Part shown: piece by piece, positions 37,109-43,462 of the stretch
How the letters are laid out: each line of letters begins with the position of its first letter
How positions within the stretch are numbered: position 1 is the stretch's first letter
Origin: Natronomicrosphaera sp040876735
Lineage (GTDB): Bacteria; Planctomycetota; Phycisphaerae; Phycisphaerales; Phycisphaeraceae
Direction: 5' to 3'
Assembly (NCBI GenBank): GCA_040876735.1
Contig: JBBDPC010000178.1
Coordinates: 1-46,571, forward strand
Length of the DNA stretch: 46,571 bases
Notes under the pieces: model-generated
The model's input: the letters and a program-made list of their open reading frames with translations, nothing else
Databases searched by the model: none
Told to the model about the DNA's origin: nothing
Made by a program: the position numbers and the translations under genes

Positions 37109-37831
37109 ATGCACCGCACGCGCATCAAAATCTGTGGCATCAGGGACGTCGCCTCGGCCCGCGCGGCGGTGGAGGCCGGGGCCGACGCGGTCGGGCTGGT
37201 GTTTGTGCGCGGCTCGGCGCGGCGGGTGACGGTGAAGGTGGCGCAGCAGATCGTGCAGGCGTTGCCGGCGTTCGTTGAGCCGGTGGGTTTGTTCGTCGAC
37301 GCCCCGACGCGCCACGTGCGCGAGATCGCCGCGGCGGTGGGGTTGCGCAGCGTGCAACTGCACGGCGACGAGCACCCAGCCGACGTCGCGGCGCTGGCGG
37401 AGCTGCGCGTGATCAAGGCGGTGGCGTTTCATCCGAGCAAGATTGCCGAGACGCTGGCGCCGTGGCGGCGTGAACGGCTGGCGAACCTGACGGCGGTGCT
37501 GTTCGACACGCCGCCGCCGATGGCCGTGACGCACGAGGGCGACCGGGCGGGGTCGGCGCCGCCGCTTGGCGGTTCGGGCCGGGCGTTCGACTGGCACGCG
37601 CTGGCCGAGCGGTGCGAGGCTGGCGAACTGGCGGATCTGCCGCCGCTGGTGCTGGCGGGTGGATTGACGCCAGAGAATGTGGCGGCCGCGGTGGCGACGG
37701 TTCGGCCGTACGCGGTGGATGTGTCCAGCGGTGTGGAGTCGCAGCGTGGGGTGAAGGATGCGGCGAAGATCCGGGCATTCGCGCAGGCGGTGCAGACGGC
37801 GGATGCGGAGCGGATGACAGTGAAAAAGTAG
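37109..37831 (+). CDS. trpF: phosphoribosylanthranilate isomerase
   Basis: A 240-residue (beta/alpha)8 enzyme of tryptophan synthesis, converting N-(5-phosphoribosyl)anthranilate to CdRP. The catalytic Cys lies in IKICGIRD (Cys9). Other family segments: GADAVGLVFVRGSARRV, PVGLFVDAP, VQLHGDE, VLFDTPP with catalytic Asp, LAGGLTPENVAAAV and AVDVSSGVESQRGVKD. An insertion around residues 133-160 lengthens the loop before the phosphate-binding end. No other trp genes are near. The ribosome binding site must lie inside the repeat right arm. Confidence 0.93.
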   Translation: MHRTRIKICGIRDVASARAAVEAGADAVGLVFVRGSARRVTVKVAQQIVQALPAFVEPVGLFVDAPTRHVREIAAAVGLRSVQLHGDEHPADVAALAELRVIKAVAFHPSKIAETLAPWRRERLANLTAVLFDTPPPMAVTHEGDRAGSAPPLGGSGRAFDWHALAERCEAGELADLPPLVLAGGLTPENVAAAVATVRPYAVDVSSGVESQRGVKDAAKIRAFAQAVQTADAERMTVKK

Positions 37832-37838
37832 GAAGCGT

Positions 37839-37865
37839 AAGCCCACGGATTGAATCCGTGGGCTT
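37839..37865. terminator. perfect hairpin between convergent trpF and ispH
   Basis: AAGCCCACGGATT (37839-37851) and AATCCGTGGGCTT (37853-37865) form a 13-bp stem. The sequence repeats the hairpin at 31631-31659 after pyrG. Position between convergent genes supports a bidirectional terminator. Confidence 0.7.
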
Positions 37866-37879
37866 CGGGGGCACTTCAT

Positions 37880-38821
37880 TTACGCGTTGGATTTGGCCAG
37901 CACACGCAGGCTCACGGGCAGGTTGAAGTGCATGTTTTCGTCGACGACGTGCGACTCCTCGGCCTCGCCGCCGTGGCGGTCGATCAACTCCTGAATGATC
38001 TCCTGCACCAGGTACTCCGGGGCCGACGCGCCGGCGGTGACGAGCACGGACTCGACGCCGACGAACCAGTCGCTTTGCAGTTCGCTTTTGTCGTCGAGCA
38101 GGTAGGCCTGCGTGCCGGAGGTTTCGCTGATTTCGGTGAGGCGGACGGAGTTGGAGCTGTTCTTCGAGCCGACCACGAGCACGAGGTCGACCCCCTCGGC
38201 CAGGGCGCGCACGGCATGCTGGCGGTTGGTGGTGGCGTAGCAGATGTCTTCGCTGGGCGGCTGCTTGACGTGGGGGTAGCGGGCCTTGATGGCGTTGATG
38301 ATGCGGTTGGCGTCGTCCATGCTCAGCGTGGTCTGGGTGAGGTAGACCAGCTTGTCGTGTTCGGTGAACGGGAGGTTGGCGACGTCGTCGGGGCTTTCGA
38401 CGATGGTGATCGCGCCGGGGGCTTCGCCGACGGTGCCTTCGACCTCGTCGTGGCCGGCGTGGCCGACGAGGAGGATGTTGAAGCCCTGCTTCGCGTAGCG
38501 GACGGCTTCCATGTGGACCTTGGTGACGAGCGGGCAGGTGGCGTCGATCATGGCGCAGCCGCGGGCCTTGGCGGCCTGGCGGACGGCGGGGCTGATGCCG
38601 TGGGCGCTGAAGACGACGGTGGCGCCGGCGGGGACTTCGTCGATCGAGTCGACGAACGTGACGCCGTCGCGGACGAAGCGCTGGACGACGTGGCGGTTGT
38701 GGACGATTTCGTGGTAGACGTAGAGCGGTGTGCCGACGATCTTGAGCGCCTCTTCGACGGTCTGGATCGCCATGTTGACGCCGGCGCAGAAGCCGCGCGG
38801 GTTGGCGAGGACTATCTTCAT
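37880..38821 (-). CDS. ispH: 4-hydroxy-3-methylbut-2-enyl diphosphate reductase
   Basis: A 313-residue Fe-S enzyme, last step of the MEP isoprenoid pathway (HMBPP to IPP/DMAPP). The three cluster cysteines are Cys12 (PRGFCAGV), Cys96 (DATCPLV) and Cys194 (EDICYATTNRQ). His41 (EIVHN), His74 (SAHG), His121 (GHAGHDEVEG) and Glu128 line the active site. KNSSNSVRLTEISE is the conserved late segment. Full length, monocistronic between a hairpin and a palindromic repeat. Confidence 0.96.
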   Translation of the reverse strand: MKIVLANPRGFCAGVNMAIQTVEEALKIVGTPLYVYHEIVHNRHVVQRFVRDGVTFVDSIDEVPAGATVVFSAHGISPAVRQAAKARGCAMIDATCPLVTKVHMEAVRYAKQGFNILLVGHAGHDEVEGTVGEAPGAITIVESPDDVANLPFTEHDKLVYLTQTTLSMDDANRIINAIKARYPHVKQPPSEDICYATTNRQHAVRALAEGVDLVLVVGSKNSSNSVRLTEISETSGTQAYLLDDKSELQSDWFVGVESVLVTAGASAPEYLVQEIIQELIDRHGGEAEESHVVDENMHFNLPVSLRVLAKSNA

Positions 38822-38854
38822 GGTGGCCTATGGTAGCGGGAGGTGGGGCGGGAG

Positions 38855-39037
38855 GAAATGACAAATGACAAAGTTCAAATGGCAAATGCAAATGGCAAAT
38901 GAAAGCAACGGAAAGCCGGTTCCAGCATTTGTCATTTGGATTTTGTCATTTGAGCTTCACTCATCCCGCTCTTCGTCGCGGCGCTCCTCAGAGGCGGGCG
39001 TTATAAAATTTCCCCGATCCCCGATCCCCGATCCTCA
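38855..39037. repeat. palindromic repeat module, long copy (copy D)
   Basis: Order on plus: left arm (ATGACAA, ATGGCAA words, 38857-38901), loop with GCAACGGAAAGCCGGTT (38905-38922), right arm (TTTGTCATTTGG words, 38926-38953), link GAGCTTCACT, inverted core (38962-39010), GATCCCC heptamers (39012-39034). It is the reverse-complement counterpart of 11921-12062, including the loop. It ends exactly at the sulP stop codon. Confidence 0.85.
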
Positions 39038-40828
39038 AATCTCATACGCCCACTCTTCGGTTTCTTCCACTTCGGTCAGTTCGCGGTCGACGTCGAGGCT
39101 GGCGCCGACGAGGATTTTGGCGCGGGCCAGCGCGCGTTTGGCGCTGGTGAAGACGCCGTACTCGGCCTCGAAGACGTTTTCTTCGCCGATCTGCCGGACG
39201 AGGCCGAAGGCGGCGAGGCGTTGGTAGAGTTCGGGCCGGAGGCCGCACAGCAGCACGTGGCCGCCGCGGGCCTGCATCTGGTGGACGAAGCGTTCGAGGA
39301 CGCTGAGCACGGTGGCGTCGAGCGAGTGGGTGCGTTTGAGGCGAAGCAGGACCACGCGTGCCCCGCTGTTGGCGACGCTGGAGAGCCGGTCCTGCAACTC
39401 GTCGGCGAGGCCGAAGAACAGGTCGCCTTCCACTTGCAGGAACATGACCTTTTTCTCGCCCGCCCGGTCGCGGACGGGGCGTTCGACGAACGGGCCGCCG
39501 GGCGTGCGGACCATCTCGGCGATGTGCAGTTGACTGGCGCGGCGGAGGTAGAGCGCGATGTTCAGGAAGATGCCCACGAACACTGCATACGCCAGCGGCA
39601 GCGTGAGCGTGGCGCCGAGCGTGCCGAGGCAGACCACGGCGTCGGCGCGCTGGCTGTAGAGCAGCCGACGGATGTAGGGCCAGTCGATCAACCCCCCGGC
39701 AATGACAAAGAGCACGGCGGCGATGGCGGTCAGCGGCACGTACTCGGCGGCAGGGGCGAAGATCAGGAAGATGATCAGCACGCACCCGGCGCTGTAGATG
39801 CCGGCGAAGGTGGTGCGCGCTCCGGCATAATGGTTCAATCCCGAACGGCCGAAGCTGCCTGAGCCGGGGATGCAGGCGAGGAAGCTGGAGAGGAAGTTGG
39901 TGATGCCCTGGCCGAACAGCTCGTGGTTGGCGTCGATCTGGGTGTTGGTCTTGTTCGCCAGCCCTTTGCCGATGGCGTAGGCCTCCATCAATCCCAGCAG
40001 GGCCAGAGCCATCGCGCCGGGCAGGATATTCTCGAAGTCGCTGACGCTGAAGCTCGGCAAGGCGGGGGTGGGCAGGGTTTGGGGGATTTCGGGGATGAGC
40101 GTCAGCTCGCCGCCGGTCCAGCCGGCGAGGTAGACGATGCCGCCCGTGACGGCGATCGCCAGCAGCGGGCCGGGCATGAACGGCGAAATCCAACGGGATA
40201 CGAGCAGGATCGCCATCGCCAGCAGCCCCAGGCCGACCGCGTGCGGACTGATCGCATGCAGGTGCGGCAGCAGCGTCTGAATTGTGCCGAGCAGGCCCGG
40301 CCATTCGTCACCCGCCCGCGTCACCTCGAAGCCCAGGAAGGCGCTGATCTGCCCGGCAATGATGAGTGTGCCCGCCCCGGCGGTGAAGCCGACGATCACG
40401 CTCTGGCTGACGTACTTGACCAAATGCCCGAGCTGGGCGGCAGCCATCAGCAGTTGCAATGCGCCTTTGAGCAGCGCCAACGCGATGACCAGTTGCAGGT
40501 ACAGCTCCGTGCCCGGCGCGACCAGCCGGGTGACGATGGAGGCGACCAGCAGGCTTTGTGTGTTAGTCGGTCCGACGGAGAGCAACGGCTGGGAGTTGAA
40601 CAGCGCGCCGATCAGGCTCTGAAAGATCAGCGTGTAGAGCCCGTACACCGGCGGCACGCCCGCGATGATCGCATACGCCATCGACTGCGGAATCGCCACC
40701 ACCGCCACCGTCAGCCCGGCCACCACGTCACTGCGGGCGGTGGCCGGGTCGTACCGGCGAAGCGTGTGCCCCAGTCGGTCGGCCGACACGAACATCGGCG
40801 CCAACAGATGTCTCGTCAGATTCCTCAT
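39035..40828 (-). CDS. SulP-family anion transporter with STAS domain
   Basis: A 597-residue inner-membrane carrier. The N-terminus LTVAVVAIPQSMAYAIIAGVPPVYGLYT is the SulP consensus. Ten or more helices follow, including IPGSGSFGRSGLNHYAGARTTFAG. Residues about 460-570 form a cytoplasmic STAS domain, with VVLLRLKRTHSLDATVLSVLERFV. Substrates of the family include sulfate, bicarbonate and other anions; it cannot be fixed here. I prefer the start at 40828 over 40882. A cysE gene is in the same neighbourhood but not adjacent, so a sulfate link is only suggestive. Confidence 0.88.
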   Translation of the reverse strand: MRNLTRHLLAPMFVSADRLGHTLRRYDPATARSDVVAGLTVAVVAIPQSMAYAIIAGVPPVYGLYTLIFQSLIGALFNSQPLLSVGPTNTQSLLVASIVTRLVAPGTELYLQLVIALALLKGALQLLMAAAQLGHLVKYVSQSVIVGFTAGAGTLIIAGQISAFLGFEVTRAGDEWPGLLGTIQTLLPHLHAISPHAVGLGLLAMAILLVSRWISPFMPGPLLAIAVTGGIVYLAGWTGGELTLIPEIPQTLPTPALPSFSVSDFENILPGAMALALLGLMEAYAIGKGLANKTNTQIDANHELFGQGITNFLSSFLACIPGSGSFGRSGLNHYAGARTTFAGIYSAGCVLIIFLIFAPAAEYVPLTAIAAVLFVIAGGLIDWPYIRRLLYSQRADAVVCLGTLGATLTLPLAYAVFVGIFLNIALYLRRASQLHIAEMVRTPGGPFVERPVRDRAGEKKVMFLQVEGDLFFGLADELQDRLSSVANSGARVVLLRLKRTHSLDATVLSVLERFVHQMQARGGHVLLCGLRPELYQRLAAFGLVRQIGEENVFEAEYGVFTSAKRALARAKILVGASLDVDRELTEVEETEEWAYEI

Positions 40829-40910
40829 GATTGCTGCAACCGGCCCCGGCAGGGCGTCGCGGGCCAAAAGCCAGCGTAGCAAGTGGACGGCGAAAGTGCA
40901 GGGGGGGGGC

Positions 40911-41130
40911 AGAAATCAGAAGTCAGAAGTCAGAGATCAGCCAACGCCCGCGTCTGAGCGCAGCGAAGACCGGGAGGGGGGTAATCACAATTGACAATGA
41001 ACAATGGACAAATCGGCACTTTGTGAATTGTGAATTGCTCCCCCATCCCGCCCTTCGTCGCTGCGCTGCTCAGGGGCGGGCGTTTTTTCTGACCTCCGAC
41101 CTCTGCCCTCCGACTTCTGACCGCTGCCCC
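40911..41130. repeat. complete nested palindromic module (copy E)
   Basis: From left: outer heptamers (AGAAATC, AGAAGTC, 40911-40940); direct core (40942-40980); inner heptamers (AATCACA, ATTGACA, ATGAACA, ATGGACA, 40983-41013); loop CGGCAC; complementary inner heptamers (TTGTGAA, 41020-41038); inverted core (41043-41092); outer heptamers complementary to the first (CTGACCT, CCGACCT, CCGACTT, 41088-41127). Every layer pairs with its counterpart, so 220 bases can fold into one long hairpin. It fills the divergent gap between sulP and the sigma factor gene. Confidence 0.88.
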
Positions 41131-41222
41131 CTCAAGCCGGCCCCCGATCGGACCGACCTAAGGGCTAGCTCGGCCGCGCCGGCGGCGGGTGTGGCGAACG
41201 CTGTGGGGAGAGGCAGAACACG

Positions 41223-42101
41223 ATGGCATCCAACCGCGTCAAAAGCGATCTCGACCTGTACATGCGACAGATCGACCAGAGTCCGCTGCTCACGGCCGAG
41301 GAGGAGAAGGCCCTGTGCCGGCGGATCATCCACGACGGCTGCCCCGAGGCCCGCGAACACATGATCCGCTCCAACCTCCGCCTCGTGGTCAGCGTCGCCA
41401 AGCGCTACAGCAACCGCGGCCTGCCGTTGCAGGACCTCATCGAAGAGGGCAACCTCGGCCTGCTGCGCGCCGTCGAAGGCTTCGACCCCGAGCAGGGCGC
41501 CCGCTTCTCCACCTATGCCTGCTGGTGGATCAAGCAGGCGATCAAGCGGGCGCTGATCAACGCCGTCCAGCCGATCCACATCCCCGCCTACATGGTCGAA
41601 CTGATCGCCCGCTGGAAGCGCGTCTGGCGCGAGCTGGAAGAAGAGCTCGACCGCACGCCCACGATCGAAGAACTCGCCAAGGCCATGGACCTGCCGCCAC
41701 GCAAGGTGCGCTTCATCCGCAAGGCGGTCCGCGCCTACCAGCGGCCGGCCCAGTCGGACGGCAACGGCGAAGATGCGCCGATGCTCTCGGAAATGCTCCA
41801 GGACAACAAAACCCTCGCCCCCGACGAGCAGGCTTTGCACCACGAAGACCTCGCCACCATCGGCCAGTTGCTCGACGCCATCGACGATCGCGAAGCCGTC
41901 ATCCTCCGCCTCCGCTACGGCCTGGACGACGAAGAACCGCTGACGCTCAAGGAAATCGGCGAGCGCGTCGGCCTCACCCGCGAACGGGTCCGCCAGATCG
42001 AAATCGCCGCGCTGCGCAAGCTCAACCAGCGCCTCAGCAGCGACCGCCCCCTCGCCGCCGTCCGCGCCCGCGCATCCCAGAAAGTCCGCCAGACCGCCTG
42101 A
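41223..42101 (+). CDS. RNA polymerase sigma factor, RpoD/SigA-like (short)
   Basis: A 292-residue sigma70-family factor. Region 1.2 (DLDLYMRQIDQSPLLTAEEE), region 2 (RSNLRLVVSVAKRY, LPLQDLIEEGNLGLLRAVEGFD), region 2.4 (ARFSTYACWWIKQAIKRAL), region 3 (RTPTIEELAKAMDLPPRKV) and region 4 (REAVILRLRYGLDDEEPLTL, VGLTRERVRQIEIAALRKL) are all present. It lacks region 1.1 and the non-conserved insert of a large RpoD, so it could be the primary factor of a short type or a group 2 paralogue. Convergent with gcvT with 8 bases between. Confidence 0.9.
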   Translation: MASNRVKSDLDLYMRQIDQSPLLTAEEEKALCRRIIHDGCPEAREHMIRSNLRLVVSVAKRYSNRGLPLQDLIEEGNLGLLRAVEGFDPEQGARFSTYACWWIKQAIKRALINAVQPIHIPAYMVELIARWKRVWRELEEELDRTPTIEELAKAMDLPPRKVRFIRKAVRAYQRPAQSDGNGEDAPMLSEMLQDNKTLAPDEQALHHEDLATIGQLLDAIDDREAVILRLRYGLDDEEPLTLKEIGERVGLTRERVRQIEIAALRKLNQRLSSDRPLAAVRARASQKVRQTA

Positions 42102-42109
42102 CGCGCCCT

Positions 42110-43234
42110 TTACGAAGCCGCTTGCGGCTTGGCGTTCCCCGCCTTGTAAAACGGCAGCTTCACCACCTCCGCCGCCACCGTCTGCGAGCCCACCGCCACC
42201 TGCAACGCCGCGCCCACTTCGCCCGCCCCCGGCGACACGTACGCCATCGCAATCGGATACCCCAGCGTCGGCGACAGGCACCCGCTGGTGACCGTGCCTA
42301 CCTCCGCATCGCCTTGCTTGACCGCCATGCCCTGCCGCGGCGTCCGCTTGCCGTCCAGCTTCAGGCCCACCAGCTTCTTCGTCGGCCCGTCGGCGGCGAT
42401 CTTCTTCAGCGCCGCCTGCCCGATGAACGGCTCGCCTTGCTCGTCCTGGTCCTTCTCCAGGTTCACGGCAAAGCCGAGGCCGGCGGTGAGCGGGTCGGTC
42501 TGTTCGTCCAGTTCGTGGCCGTAGAGCGGCATACCCGCTTCCATGCGCAGCGAGTCGCGCGCCCCCAGGCCCGCGGGCTGAATGACCGCGCCGTCGCTGC
42601 GATCTTTCAGCAGCAGCTTCACCGCCATGCCCGCCATCTTCGCCGGGAGGATCACCTCCACGCCGTCTTCGCCGGTGTAGCCCGTGCGCGAGATGGTCAT
42701 CTTGAGGATGAGCAGGTTCTTCTGGCAGAAGGCGTATTTCTTGAGCGTGGGCACTTCGCTGGAGAACTTGCCGATCACGTCCATCACCTTCGGCCCCTGC
42801 ACCGCCACCATCGCGGTCGACTCGGTCTGGTCGTCGATCTTCACAGTGAATTCGCCGAGGTTGGCCTGGAAGTGCTGGAGCAGCTTCTCGCGGTTGGACG
42901 CGTTGACCACCAGCAGCCAGTGGTCGGAAAAGCGGTAGACGAGGATGTCGTCGAGCACGCCGCCTTGTTCGTTGCAGACGAGGCTGTACCGGCAACGGCC
43001 CTCTTGCATGTCGGTGATGCGGCGGGTGAGCACGTGTTCGAGAAATCGCCGGGCGTGTCGGCCGCTGATCTTCAGCCGACCCATGTGCGAGACGTCGAAC
43101 AAGCCGCCGGCCGTGCGGACCTGCTGGTGCTCGTCGCGGATCGAGCGGTACATGATCGGCATTTCCCAGCCGGCGAAGTCGACGAACTTCGCGCCATGTT
43201 CGCGGTGAAATTCATAAAAGGGCGTGCGTTTCAC
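42110..43234 (-). CDS. gcvT: glycine cleavage system T protein (aminomethyltransferase)
   Basis: A 374-residue THF-dependent enzyme that takes the aminomethyl group from lipoylated H protein, yielding 5,10-methylene-THF and ammonia. Seen: AGWEMPIMYRSIRDEHQQVR, FDVSHMGRLKISG, LVVNASNREKLLQHF, VQGPKVMD, ISRTGYTGEDGVEVILPA, GLGARDSLRMEAGMPLYGHE with the catalytic Asp region, and the C-terminal barrel VGTVTSGCLSPTLGYPIAMAYV. GcvH and GcvP are not in the window. It is divergent from priA, and the gap carries the second copy of the 125-bp repeat. Confidence 0.95.
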   Translation of the reverse strand: MKRTPFYEFHREHGAKFVDFAGWEMPIMYRSIRDEHQQVRTAGGLFDVSHMGRLKISGRHARRFLEHVLTRRITDMQEGRCRYSLVCNEQGGVLDDILVYRFSDHWLLVVNASNREKLLQHFQANLGEFTVKIDDQTESTAMVAVQGPKVMDVIGKFSSEVPTLKKYAFCQKNLLILKMTISRTGYTGEDGVEVILPAKMAGMAVKLLLKDRSDGAVIQPAGLGARDSLRMEAGMPLYGHELDEQTDPLTAGLGFAVNLEKDQDEQGEPFIGQAALKKIAADGPTKKLVGLKLDGKRTPRQGMAVKQGDAEVGTVTSGCLSPTLGYPIAMAYVSPGAGEVGAALQVAVGSQTVAAEVVKLPFYKAGNAKPQAAS

Positions 43235-43311
43235 AGAGGAATCCTTCCTGAAAAGGCGGGTCCGTCAGACTATCGGCCGCCATGCAAGGGCACAAGTGCG
43301 CCGCGATCCAC

Positions 43312-43434
43312 TCCCCTCCCCCCGGGAGAGGCCGGGGGAGGGGATCGCCGGTCGCCTTGAGCTTCCGTCCGCGCTGGTGACGCAGGGTGGCCGGACGCAC
43401 CCTCCCCCAGCCCCTCCCAGAGGGGGGGAGTCGG
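43312..43434. repeat. 125-bp dispersed repeat, copy 2
   Basis: Same orientation and length as 12975-13099, starting TCCCCTCCC and ending GGGAGTCGG, with conserved inner GGCCGGGGGAGGGGATC and CCCTCCCCCA blocks. Ends are inverted, giving a hairpin. It also lies between divergent genes (gcvT and priA), about 30 bases before the priA start. Confidence 0.8.
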
Positions 43435-43462
43435 AACAGGCCTCCTCGTATACTGGACCCCC

